Shown here piece after piece: positions 48,262-63,114 of a DNA stretch of 64,000 nucleotides. The position numbers and the translations under genes are program-made. The notes beneath the pieces were generated by a model that did no database searches, had not been told where the DNA came from, and saw nothing but the letters and a program-made list of their open reading frames with translations. The stretch is taken from NCBI GenBank assembly GCA_027422505.1, contig JAPQWV010000485.1, forward strand, positions 248,001 to 312,000. The letters run 5' to 3'. Numbering within the stretch: the stretch's first letter is position 1; each line of letters begins with the position of its first letter. Source of the stretch: Craterostigma plantagineum. Its lineage: Eukaryota > Streptophyta > Magnoliopsida > Lamiales > Linderniaceae.

Positions 48262-48850
48262 TGTTGGGTCCAACCATGCCAACCACTACAAGATGGAGAC
48301 CAACATGTGCATTAAAGAAAGCCAATCATGGAGAAATGACGTTTGCACTTACATATTGTTATTTGGCATCTTGTTTGTATCATTGCCTATAAAAAGGCTT
48401 GTTTGTATCATTGCCTATAAAAAGGCACGAGGCCTCATTTGAGAAGAGCACCCCAAATCAGATTAAGAGAGAGCGAGTAAGAGAGAGAGGTGAGGGAAAA
48501 TGCGAAGAAAAAAGAAAAGAAAAGAAGGAGAAATCTTGTCCGGGTGGATAAGGGTGAGAGCGAGTGTAGCTTTTACAAGGTAGTTGAGAGCGGGTACAAA
48601 AACATTATCCGGGTGGGTAAGGGGTCTCGAGTTTGGTTTAAACACGAGCATTATTTTGTACGGTGTAATTCTCAAATATAGTAAAACTATTGTCTCTCCG
48701 TTGAGGTAGGCGGCATTGGCCGAACCACGTAAAAATCTTGGTGTTCTCTCGGTGTCATTTTCGGCTTTATTAATATCCCGATAAATTGTCGTGTGGTCCA
48801 AATACAACTACCGCTGACCCAAAATTAAATATTACCGCTGAACCCCAGCG
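48262..48850 (+). repeat. 3' LTR of the non-autonomous element
   Basis: 589 bases. It contains a tandem copy of about 30 bases (GCTTGTTTGTATCATTGCCT and on, near 48365-48425) absent from the other LTR. Confidence 0.88.
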
Positions 48851-49151
48851 TTTCTTTCATGACAAAGTTTCATACATGTTGCTTTTCAAGATGGAGCGAT
48901 ATGAAAATGAAGTTACAAATTTGCGTTCGCTTGCTGCAATTGGGGTTCATGTTTTGTGAAAGGGAAGAAGAGCAGATCATTGTTAATATTTTGATCACCC
49001 CACTTTGCATATATTTATGTCATGTGGAACTGCTTTTCAGATTTGTGTTTCGTTTTCCGTCGTTGGTATTCAATGTTGTGTTCGATATGTTGGCCTTATC
49101 CTAAGCCTAGTCTTTTTAACTGTAATTCTCTTTTTTTTTTTTTGTCTCCAG
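48851..49151 (+). other. Intron-like sequence before the SET fragment
   Basis: T-rich, ending in a long T run and CTCCAG just before the first recognised exon; no frame is recognised. Confidence 0.45.
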
Positions 49152-51690
<2,539 letters not shown>

Positions 51691-51799
51691 TGATACTTTC
51701 TTTTCTAAACCTGCTAAAAATATGCATTGAAGGGAAGCACTGGGATTATTCTGATTTTAATTGTGGTAAGGCAATAAAATAAAATGAAACAATGATCGA

Positions 51800-54700
51800 T
51801 CAAACAATGAAATAGAGTGACGAGAGAAGTATCAATACGTCACCCAGAAGAAGACCCACCACATCGAACACAAATTTTGGAGCAAACAGTCCCCAGACCT
51901 GCCCAAAGAAAATAATTATAATGATGATGATAATGATAAAGATAATTCATTTTCAAATCCCAAAAATGTTCCCAACAAAGAATAATACCATCAAATGGCG
52001 CCTTTGAATCGTTACACATAGCATTGTGAAAGTGGTTGTTAAGGAAGCAACAAGACCGTATATTAAATACGCCTGAAGCAAAATAAGAGCAAGGTGAATC
52101 AATGCTCAAATGAAGAATGCAGAATATAAAGAAAACTAAAAATTGCGAATATAACTTACTTGAGATAATCTCAGTGAAAATGCTTGTTTGTTCTGCGTTA
52201 ATGGGTAATGAGAACATGCGATAAGGAGCGGGATGCCAAATATCGGGATGATGTGAGAAAAGCCGAACGTCTCAATGGTCAGAAGAATCGCTTGACGTAC
52301 AATGTTGAACTCATCAAACCTGGAAAGAGTTGGGCAATTAGGTAATAATATCCTTCTTCAAGATTATATCTGAAAGATCATCCTTTAAAACACTAAGTGC
52401 GTTAGCTGTTACAAATGCGACTTCTCACCCCACAAATGCTGAAGCGTATCTGAGGCCATCAAAAGTGCACCTGCAAACCAACATCCAGAGGTAAGTTTCA
52501 CTCGTATAATCAGAACAGAGATGGAAAACTCTTCGAGAAAATTGTTACTTTTCATGACATGAAACGACTTCCATTTCATTACACAGTCTCCTCCTATTGA
52601 TCGAGCTTGTATTAGATAACGTAATGATCATCAAGTGCATATTGAGTCTCCTTCCTACCCAACGAATGTAAATCTTACCAGTGGCCTGTAGCAAAGAAGA
52701 AGCACACAGCCAGAAGACTCCACTGTGTAACCGAAAGTGCATAAGGAAAGGACGATGCAGAGCCATCATTCTTAGGATCCCATTCGAGTGACATTAACCT
52801 AATTAAGCAAAAACTTACAGAGTGCAAACTCATATTAAACATAGATACAGAGAATGTCAATGAAAAGTAAAAGATAACGCTGATGCAAAGATCTGCAAAT
52901 TAAAAACCATAAGGTATGGCGTGCACCTCCAATTACAGATCCTAAGGCAAACAGGGGACCCTGCTTTCCAGATAAAATCATTATCGTTGAACTCCATGCA
53001 GATAACAGAGCCAATGCTTTGATAGCAGTTGTTTCTCCAATATTAAAATCCTCTTTCCGAAAAATAAGCCAGTCTATGGCCAATAATAACAGTTGCACAA
53101 GTCCAGTAGCATATATCACTCGAGGTATAACGTAGCCATTTTTACCTCCAAGCAAAGAGTGTGGAGTGAGTAGGCCACTATGAGAGGCTTCATATATGGG
53201 TATGAGCAAATAGGTAAAGAAAGTCGCTGCAATGACACATTTCACGATTCCCCTAGATGTACGGGAATAGACGCTCTTGTACAGAAAACATGCCATGATA
53301 ATGATAGCTAATATTGGCAGGGCTTCCACTGCGTATGTCAAATACATACAGTCGCTTCCAATTTCCAGTATCTGAGTAGAGTCTACCTTTAAGAATAAAG
53401 AATTGACAGCCTGCTTCAGTTGTCCAAATTCAATACTGATTCTGAGCAGAAGAACCAATAGACAAAGCACCAGTGCCTGCGAATACGAAAGAAAATTGAG
53501 CGACCAATCGTGTACTTTGTCATGTAACAGAATTCATTACGACATTCAACCAATTGAGGAGCGTATTTCAGGCATGTAAACACATTATTTGGTTGAGAAA
53601 CATACTTCAAGTAGTCTCATCCTTTTAGTGTCGCATGGCGCAACTGAAGCAGTCCAATTGTTGCTGAAAGAAAACTAGCCACCCGGCCCTCTTCTACTGC
53701 ATTTGCATAGAAAGATCAAATGAGGACCAAAGTCGGTGAAGGAAAAGAGTATAACTTGTGCTTATTTTTCCAATTAGCTACCAAAATTCGTTCTCACAGA
53801 AGCTAGAGCAGAACACTCACGAATATAACTGTTGGAAAGAAAACTGAAGGCCCGTATCAGCACTACGAGAATAGCAAAAATCACCCAAATAGATTTCAAG
53901 GAATAGACAGAGGAACTAGAAGAACATCCTGATAACTTTTCCAGCTTGAGAATGAAAAAGACATGCAGATAAAGTGAGCCTAACAGGAAGCAGAGACCCA
54001 TTCCCATCAGCTTCAAGTTAAACTCAGTCCAGCTAGATCGTGCTAGTGATGCTACCCTTTGCAAAAACGTTGAATATGCATCAAGTTGCCTCCTAAATGC
54101 AGAAGGATTCTCATTCTGGACAAGAATCTTTGACGTTACTGACCAAAATTCCTGTGCTTTGGCATAAAGCTCCCGTACATGCAGTAATTCATTCTCCGAA
54201 AATCCAATAAGTGACAAAGATGAGTATACATCAATGTAATTTTTCACCTGTACATGGAATCAATAGTAAATAAGATGTCTTTGAGTTTTAAATATCTAAC
54301 AGTACACAAGCCACAATGTAAAAGTTCATATCTCTAATGACCCAGGTTACAGTAACATAAGTTCATCGGACTGTATGGACCAGAGGAAAAAAACTATCAT
54401 ATGAAAGAGGAAAAAACTCACAGCAGTTATTTGTGGCATGTAAAAGCCAATGAATTTAACCTACCTGCCAAGAATTGATACATAGGACATTGACATAATT
54501 CTGCATCCAACTGTTGACTTTCGATGCAATAGGACCTTCGTCAGCTGCTGAGCCTTCCATATTCCATGAACCACCAGCTAAGGAATAAAGTTCAGCATTG
54601 ACATGCCCAATGCTGAAGATAGGTTTAGACAAATTATTTTTTCGCATTTCTCCAGAGTATCTTCATGTAACGAAATGCAAGATTTAAAATCCAGGTCCAG

Positions 54701-57700
54701 ACATCACAGGAACCCAAGGGTGAAGAACGAGCATCAGAAATATGGTTTTGCTTATAAAAGAAGAAAATGAAAGGAAAAGTTTCAGATCATATGACTTTGG
54801 TGCTGTACCTTCCGAAAGGAAACGGGAGCCCAAGAAGAGCAGAAACAGTTACAGCAAAATCAAGCTGCAGTGCAAGGGTCATATTTAGCAACACAAAATT
54901 CTGCTTAGGAATATTTGAGAATCCATTATTACATCAGATTACAGACCTGATAAATAGAGCTGGCACATATCTCCCTTCCATGCTGGTAATCATGTAAGAA
55001 AAAGGCAGAAATTAACAGATGTATTGCAACTTTCTGTTGGAGGATGTGCTGAAGTAGATATCCCGTGAGATTTCTCTCTGAAAACGTCAGTCCAAATTTT
55101 TTTTCATAATTTTTCAAATCTAGGCGTTTCCAAGTTTAATAAATATTCTCTGAACCGACATACAAGAATAGCTACAGCTAGTGGAATAGTAGCTAGCATC
55201 TTCCATGATCCACCAAACAAATACAGATAATGGCGTCGAGACTAGTTATAGTAAAACACCCATACCGTGTCATGTTTGCAAGACAAATTATCAAATGCTG
55301 CATGTGCGGTAGGTGGAGGTTTATTTAAACTTAGTGCAAACATAGTCGTTTCCACCTGTCAAACGCGCTTGTTCATTGGAAGTTTTCTATAGATACACTG
55401 TATAAGGAAGAGTGAAATGAAACAGAGACAGCACCTCCTCAGCAGTGCCTCCCCCGTGATCACCATTTAATGTTTGTCCGTGATCTCCCATAACAAGAAG
55501 CATAGTATTCTCATGCAAACCACCTGGTCCGCTTTGGCTTTCCAGCACTCGAATCACTTTCTAATGTATGGAGAAAACATGTTTCAGTAATAGATTATGT
55601 AGAAAAAGAAGGATGAAAAAAAGGGTAATCTTCTATTATTTTGAATTATAGAAATACAAATATGACATAGGTATTTATAGAGTTTCTAAAGATAATATAT
55701 TAAGTAAATATTCTCTACGATTCCTAAGAACTCATGATTACAGAAATCATATCTTTATCCAAATCATCCCATGATTAGAGGAACGATCACCCCCCCCCAA
55801 GTTGGTGCGTAAATGTTCGTCATGCCCAACTTGCTTGTAAGAAATTCGAAGGTTGATTTGGACAGTGTTATCAATGGCGTATGGCGGGACATGGCGGAAA
55901 GCCAAAATCCCGCCATATATCCATGGCGTGGCGGGAATATGGCGGATAGCGGACAGCCAAAACACCGCCACGCCATACCGCCATGGCGGGAATTAAACAC
56001 CACTGGATTTGGATAGTCTTTTGGTGAGAATGTCAGCTATCTGTTGAGATGATGGAACAAAAGGCATGCAGATAGTTCCACCTTCAAGTTTTTCCTTAAT
56101 GAAATGCCGGTCAATCTCAATGTGTTTTGTTCGATCATGCTGAACAGGATTTGAGCTATGCTGATTGCTGCTTTGTTATCACAGGACAGCTTCATCGGAA
56201 TCTCAATAGGCGCTTTAAGCTCATCTAAAACTCAGCCATAATATCTCGCATAAACCATGAGCCATTGCCTATTTAATCTGTTGACCTCTAGATCCCAGAT
56301 AACGACTTTCGATCACTTTCCTGCATTGTGAGTCCTCAACTAATGGGATGCTTGTGCAACGCCGTATGGTGAGCAAGAACGCTGAGGGAATGGATGTAAG
56401 AGGGCATTGCACAAGCATCCCATTCGTTGACGACTCACAAGCAGGAAAGTGAACTCAGATCGAAAGTCGTTATCTGGGACCTAGAGGTCAACAGATTAAA
56501 TAGGCAATTATTGGAGTTCGGGGCGATCGTAGTATGCCTGATTAGGTTTATCGAGATTGACTCTTTTAGTTCGTTAGTTAGACCTAAAGAAGAAGACGAA
56601 CATAATATTCGGTTGCTAAGCATCAATAGCGGCATAAACGAAGTTGGTCTTCTGTTTAATGCTCCGTTTTTTAGAGATTGCCGCTAGGGTTCGACACCTA
56701 TTACACGGGAATACATGGATAATTTTCAACTCAGAATTTGACATAAAGCATTTGGAAAACGCTATTGGAGAACTTCCAGAGAATAATAAAAATCATCGAT
56801 GCGATGCATATAACAAAAAAATTTAATCAAAAGCCAACGGCGGAAAGTTAGCAGATTTCGCAAAATATTTTGGGCTCGGTCCACAAACTCATAGAACTTT
56901 GGATGATGCATGCCTAACTTTTGAAGTCATAAAACACTGTTATGTCAATATCAGTATGTATTAAAGTAAATGGTTTTGAGGGTTGATAAGCTTGTGCAAC
57001 GCCGTATGGTGCACCGAGAATGCTGAGGGAATGGTGTAAGAGAGTGTCGCACAAGCATCCCATTCGTTGAGGACTCACAATGCAGGAAAGTGAACTCAAA
57101 TTGGAAGTCCTTATCTGGGACCTAGAGGTCAACATATTAAATGGACAATTGTTGGAGTTCGAGGCGATCGTAGTATGCCTGATTAGGTTTATCGAGATTG
57201 ACTCTTTTAGTTCGTTAGTTAGACCTTAAGAAGAAGACGAAGATAATATTCGGTTGCTAAGCATCAATAGCGGGATAAACGAAGTTGGTCTTCTGTTTAA
57301 TGTTCCGTTTTATTCAGTAAGAATCAACAAAGGCCAACACTAATCTCATACCAGCGCGCTCATCATCATCAAAACTTCAAACAGTTAAGTAAGCATCAAC
57401 AAAACTGCCTTTTTTATATAATCATTGTGATTTCACAGCTCCAATTTTGTTTAGTTGTGCCCACAGACATTATAGCCGATGCTTCCACTACTTTGCTTCC
57501 ACGGGACGTAATAATCGTCAAACTGACTTGCATATTGGACCAATCTATTGTTTCCACCCACCTAGAACTGCTACCGCTAAAAAGGTGACGAACAGAGGCA
57601 ATCTCTTCAATAATTCGAAGAAATTGTGGAGCCGGATCTAGAGCAACCACGATATAATACGCTAATGCATAATGTGAACTATGACTTTCCAGCTTATCTT

Positions 57701-59276
57701 AACCGCATATCCAAATAAAGAACGTGTTTTTCTGAGTCCAAATTCAACCCTATCCTTGGTTGATGTTCATTATTTGTGGATTCCAATTCAAAAAGAATGG
57801 AACTGACATCCATCTTCACAAAAACAATTTTTGATATGAGGATCTGATAAGAATTCGGCAAAATTCAGAACCCAATTGCCAGTCAAGAGGGACTTTCTCG
57901 CAAAATTTACCTCTATGATATTGTTGTACTGCTCTAACTTGTCAGTCATTGCTGTAGATTCTACGCCAAATATGTGTCCAGCGTGATCCTGTTCCATGTA
58001 CAAATAACAAAAGGTTAAAAACCACTACCATTATAAGAACAAAAACAAAAAGCTTACCACCCCAAGAAAATGAGCTATCAAAACGTCCCAATCGTCTTCA
58101 TGCAAGGCAGGGAATAAATTTTCGATGCAGCCATTGTCAACCTGCCCAATGACAAGAGTTGAAATAGGTGAACGAAAAGTAGTACGTTGAATTTTACAAC
58201 ATAAATTTGTTTTGTGTTGACTGTAAAATTAAAAAAAAATATTATAAAAGAAAATACCGTATCTAGATCTTTGACATTAAAAGAAGGAAAAGGGTAAGAC
58301 TTGATGAAATGATCCGGGAATAGCTGCGTCCACGTGTCATCACCCATCATCACCACCCTTTTACCATTTTGAACTAACTGAAACAACACAAGTAATATCC
58401 ATCACAGAACATAAACCAACATAAAAATTAATGTTGCTTTTTCATTATCAACCATCCATGAATCTTACTTTGTAGAGGTATACGGGTCAGACCTGATGAA
58501 TCAAGTTATCTTCAACAATTGCTGGTGCACCAAAACTATTTCCTATATCAATAAAAGTGGGGAGGCCACCGGTAGTCAAACCCTTAAGAGAGAATGTCAT
58601 AACAATGTTAGCAACAAAGGGGAGAGAATAACAAATTGTAGAAGAAGCTAGCTAATACAAGTACCACATAATCACCTTTAGGCGTTGCAAGCTAGTGGTG
58701 GGAGGATCAGCTATCGCTTTAAAGATTCTAGAGGATGATTGGTTCTGACTAGCAACTTTATGCAATACTTGTAACTTATCCATCCAAGGTTTCTTTTCTG
58801 CAAAACAGAAATACGAACATACAAGTTGAATCCTTCCTTCCTAGAGCAGGGCATAGAAACAAAACTAGAGGAAAATAAAAACTGAGGCATTTTCCTGGAA
58901 AGAACGTGCTGGGGGCAGCAAAATCAAATCTGCAATGAGAACCAACTGCTTGTTAAAGAGTCAAATTCAAGCTTGCTGATACAAGACATAGAGAAACAAT
59001 ATGAAAGAACCTAAGAGCGTCCAGAACAATTATGACAAGGCGCTCAACGGCGGGTTTAGTCCAACAAGAACCATCTTTTGTCTGATTGGAATTCTTAGGC
59101 GGGGAAAAGCAAGGAGACTTGTAAACGTCGTCACACTGACTATACTCAGAGAGTTCATAACGAGTGAGAAGAAAACCCCTGATGAATAGTAAAATGGAAA
59201 AACCGTGAAGAAGGAATAGAAGAAGCATTGCTAGAATCCTCCGCTTCCATTTCAAATGCCCACAACTTTCGCTCAT
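51800..59276 (-). CDS. PIGO: PIG-O (GPI ethanolamine phosphate transferase 3), full gene, copy B
   Basis: Exons 1-7: 59011-59276, 58895-58929, 58676-58797, 58493-58582, 58258-58377, 58058-58141, 57911-57988. Exons 8-15: 55435-55560, 55266-55355, 54947-54982, 54809-54864, 54465-54612, 53821-54247, 53606-53696, 52927-53476. Last exons: about 52679-52798, 52429-52470, 52160-52319, 51989-52072, 51800-51898. They encode about 940 residues, close to the usual plant length. Exon 8 has [16 protein letters not shown], exon 11 [10 protein letters not shown] and exon 12 [12 protein letters not shown]; later exons are multi-spanning membrane segments, as expected of the ER enzyme. Nearly all junctions are GT-AG and in phase. 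Exceptions are the exon-2 donor (GA), a 13-14 base mini-exon near 52880 that I cannot place cleanly, and exon 14. Exon 14 is 91 bases where 92 are needed, so translation hits TGA at about 53619. The 3' end lies beside the truncated reductase, tail to tail. Confidence 0.88.
55735..56240 (-). pseudogene. Ty1/copia 3' fragment in PIG-O intron 7, copy B
   Basis: Duplicate of the fragment at 200-705, with the same lesions and the same inserted MITE. The poly-C run beside the C-terminus is shorter here. Confidence 0.8.
55863..56005. mobile_element. Small hAT-type MITE, copy B
   Basis: Same element, ends and GATTTGGA target duplication as at 328-470, so the insertion predates the large duplication. 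Confidence 0.85.
56264..56507 (+). other. Long imperfect hairpin from NEN-like sequence, copy B
   Basis: Duplicate of 729-973, with one base lost in the loop. Both arms are preserved. Confidence 0.75.
56424..56966 (+). pseudogene. NEN-like DEDDh exonuclease fragment, copy B
   Basis: Duplicate of 890-1432 with the same disruptions. Confidence 0.75.
56989..57324 (+). pseudogene. Second, partial NEN-like repeat, copy B
   Basis: Duplicate of 1455-1790; it differs by single bases only. Confidence 0.7.
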
Positions 59277-60883
59277 TGCACAATATGCCCTGTGAAATCA
59301 ATTAGGTCCAATAAGTACAGCTTCAAAATAGAAAGCAGATGCATAACAAAAAAAGACAGCCCCACGTGCAACGGAATGGTTTAAAATCAACACAGGAAAA
59401 CCCAAAACCATGGCATCTTACTCGGACGAAGGGGTGACCCTCACACGATTCCAAACCCTAATTTCAAGCTTTTGCACCCCAGTCCAATTGATCTCAGCTG
59501 ATGCGGTTCCTCAAACTCTTCGACCGCCGATTGCCACTGAATTAACTCTGATCAAGAAACAGTCTACTGAGTACGGATCAAGGATGACATTCGCATGTCT
59601 CGACTGTAAAGTAATGTAATGGATCGGTTTTCAGTTCAGATTGATGTAATTAGTATTTTGTTAAACCATACTCTTCAGTCTTCACTAGAGTTTAGCTGGC
59701 CATCAAACCCAGCATTCCAACCGAATTCTTTAACCCGACCCGAATGTCACGGATCGCACCCAAACGGGAAATGATGGATAATTAGTTATTAGTCCCTAAA
59801 CAATTTATGTTATGCAAATCTACGCCATCCAACTGAAGAGGAAAATTGCCTGAATAATAACGGATCGCTATTACATCAAGAGGACACTGATTAGAACAAA
59901 ATCATAGAAAAGGCAAGCAGAATGGTCAAAGTCAACAGCTAAATTAAGTGACAAACAACGAATATTTCGATCGGAAATTGGACCAAGCTAATCCTTATAT
60001 CTCTAAATTACAAGCAAATGTCAGTAAGGTGGCCCCATATTCGATACATCTATGAAGAACCTAGAGAAAATAAAGGGGCTTGAAACAAATCTTGTACAAA
60101 TAAGGAGAGCGGACAGATCTAAGCTAGTGACTCAGAGCAAAACTCGTGGACTCGTTACTTTCTCGACTCCATGCATTTTTACTAAAACCGTATGCCTTTG
60201 CCTTTTCAAAATTCAAATTCAACAACCAAGACAGTAAACGGACACAGCCAAACATGCAAAAGAATAAAAGAACAAATCATATAACCTATTTTCTACGGTA
60301 CAAGAAAACACCCCAGAAGTTCAAGACATTATAGTCCTCCTTCCACTACGCTAAAGCTGAGCGCTTACATGACAACGAAAATTTTCAAGAAAAGAAAAAC
60401 GAACGGGAAAAAGTATAACAAACAGAGCGAAGTCAAAGCGAACCATAAATAAATAAACACACATTACGATAATGTCGCCGATGCGTACCGACAGAAGACG
60501 ATGAGAACTCGACGAGTCTTTTTCCGATTGAAGAATCACACCCACCCTACTACGAGGACACTAAAAACCACCCTAATTCCATCACAAACAACCAAAAATC
60601 AATTAGAGGACGAACAACATACAGAACCGAAAAATAAGAGAAATCATGCGATAATTAAAACAAAAGAAGGAAATTTTCAGCAAGCGACAGCTTTTTATTT
60701 TCCTCGAAACCAAGAGATTGAATTGGAGGATGAAGAGTGGCTTCTTTCTTTCGTTTACGGGGCAAATAAAATAGGGTTCGCATTGCGAGTGGTGACAAAA
60801 TTACCTAAACACCCCTCACGCATCTTTGATTCTTTTGTTACGTCGAACCACTAAATTGAATGAAACCCAAATCATATATTTTA

Positions 60884-60903
60884 TTTTGGGCCGCGGCCCA
60901 AAA
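60884..60903. promoter_or_regulatory. Site II palindrome, copy B
   Basis: The same perfect palindrome, unchanged between the two copies. Confidence 0.5.
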
Positions 60904-61243
60904 AAGGACCAATTGTGAAACGTGGCACTCTTACACGCTATCATATCCATGTTGGTCTTGGGTATAACCAACTTAATTTATACTATTTAAATTATACGAT
61001 GTTATGTGTCACAATATTAATGGGCTTGGGTTATCGTTGGTGTCAAATCAAGTCACACATCGAATAATTAGAAGATTTGAGAGCTCCTTATAAGCTTGTG
61101 GGCTAACTCTATCTATTGCCAATTGGTTTTAGAGAGAGAGCTCACAAGCTTATTTAGGTTTGGGCTTGGGCTAAAATTGGACCTCAAAAATTCTTAAAAT
61201 GATACCCAAGTGGTTAGGTATGACTAGATCATAAGGTTATACC

Positions 61244-62076
61244 TAGGGGTGTAAATGAGTCGAGCTCGAGCCGAGCTCGGCTCATTTTCCGGGCTCGAGC
61301 TCGACATATCTGCATTAGGCTCGAGCTCGAGCTCGATGAGCTATACATTTCCAAGCTCGAGCTCGATAGGAATATTTAGGCTCGAGCTCGGCTCGTGAAC
61401 TCTACTTGTCGAGTTCAAGCCTAAATCTATAAAAAAAAAAAACGAAAAAAAAGCAGCTTTCACCTAAAGATGGAAATGGAATCTCTCTGAAATTTGAAGT
61501 TCACTGAAAATTGTCGCATAGCAATACCAAAAGAAATAAGCTGCCGAAGGAAATGAGCTCGAGTACACTGAAAATGGAATCTCTCGTCGACCTTTCTCGA
61601 CCAGCAGCCGAAGGAGATAGCTGAGCTGCCACGACAAAGCTTCGCAGGCAGCGTCCGACGGCCGCGACGTAATGGTTCCCCCTCAAGAAGACGATCGGAA
61701 GAGAAGAAGATGAAAAGACGACGAAGTACTGGGCGCCTTTTTGTGTTTGGTAATATGATAAAAAGTGACGGCTGCAATAACATATAAAAGAACCCTAAAT
61801 TGTTGGGCTTTACTCTATTGGGCCAAAACGGCCAAAACAAGGTAAAGATATAATTTAAAATTAAGAAATATATAATTAAAAGTAAATAAATAGAAAGCTC
61901 ACGAGCCTGTTCATGAGCTTTTGAACAACGGTGACTGGGCTCGAGCTCGAGCTCGATAAGAAAAGCTCGAGCTCGATAAAAATGAGCTCGAGCTCATTTT
62001 TCTCGAGTTCGAGCTGAGCTTTTGTCGAGCCGGCTCATCGAGTTCGTGAGCCGGCTCGACTCATCTTACACCCCTA
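61244..62076. mobile_element. Non-autonomous hAT element, 833 bp, TSD GTTATACC, copy B
   Basis: Same insertion as 5709-6559. It is 18 bases shorter, mainly through loss of GAGCTC repeat units near the left end; its first bases TAGGGGTG are closer to the family consensus than copy A's TAGGAGTG. Confidence 0.9.
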
Positions 62077-62220
62077 GTTATACCCAATTGGAAGTCATTT
62101 AATCTTGCTTATACCCAATTGGAAGTCATTTTATTTTGCAAATGTGAACTTATACCGGAAAGAATTATTATTGTGTCGAGATAATAATGAGGTTCAGATT
62201 CGGTATAAGTGCCTCTTGAT

Positions 62221-62983
62221 TAGGGGTGTTCATTAATTGGGTGACTTAATTAACCCGTCCAAATCATTTTCGATTCGGGTCAATTGGTTTGGTTTTTGAG
62301 TTAATGAGCGGATTAAACGGGGGATCCAATTTATTAATTGGGGGGAATGGTTTTGGGTATTTGGTCACATAAATAAGTTTGGGGCTCTCTCGAAATCCGA
62401 ACTAGCCCACTTATTTATATATAATTAATATTATTATACTTTTTAAAGATTTATATAATATATAAATAAAATATTACTTTATATAATTTTACTTAAATTT
62501 ACTACCTCCGTCCCAACGATTTTGGACATTTGGGGTTTTGCACGGTTTTTAAGAAACTAAATATTTTAATAATATAGTACAATCAAAAGGTAAAAAAATG
62601 TATATTTTGACACGCCCTTTGAGAATATTTAATATTATTATATTGATTGTTTATGATAGTTTTTTGCTAAATAAGGAAATGTCCAAAACAGTTTGGGACG
62701 CCCGATATAGTAAAATGTCCAAAACGGTTTGGGACGGAGGGAGTATTATATAATACACGTTTTGTCATCTCTCATCTAATGTAATATATTATATTTATAT
62801 CATTGTAAGCAAGCTTGTTAATTGGTTTTAACAAAACGAAACCAGTTAACCGAATAACCCGAGAACCAAACTAGTTAAGTGGTTTTGCTCCAGTTTGCGG
62901 GTGGTTGTCTCAACTGTTAAAATCCAAATAACCCCAAACCGAATAACCCAAAAACCGATAATTAACCCATCTAAACACCCCTA
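62221..62983. mobile_element. Second hAT element, copy B
   Basis: Same insertion and target duplication as 6704-7468, with single-base differences. Confidence 0.88.
62502..62743. mobile_element. Stowaway/mariner-type MITE, copy B
   Basis: Same nested MITE, one base shorter in the CCCAAACG end. Confidence 0.9.
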
Positions 62984-63114
62984 CTCTTGATGGAGCAAAA
63001 ATAATATTGTTATGAGTTCGCATTTAAAGTTCAAGGGACGAAGTCACTGATCTTTTTTTATCATAGTAAATTCAACTATAGCCCATATGGTTATACTAAA
63101 ATGCACCTTACTAC

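Larger units (their letters stand above)
45367..48850 (+). mobile_element. Non-autonomous copia-derived LTR element, TSD TTTCT
   Basis: LTRs 45367-46662 (with a hAT insertion) and 48262-48850 begin TGTTGGGTCC. TTTCT is at 45362-45366 and 48851-48855. A degenerate iMet primer site follows the first LTR and a G-rich polypurine tract precedes the second. The 1.6-kb interior keeps only a gag/protease remnant, with no integrase or reverse transcriptase. It would need another element's enzymes to move. Confidence 0.88.
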
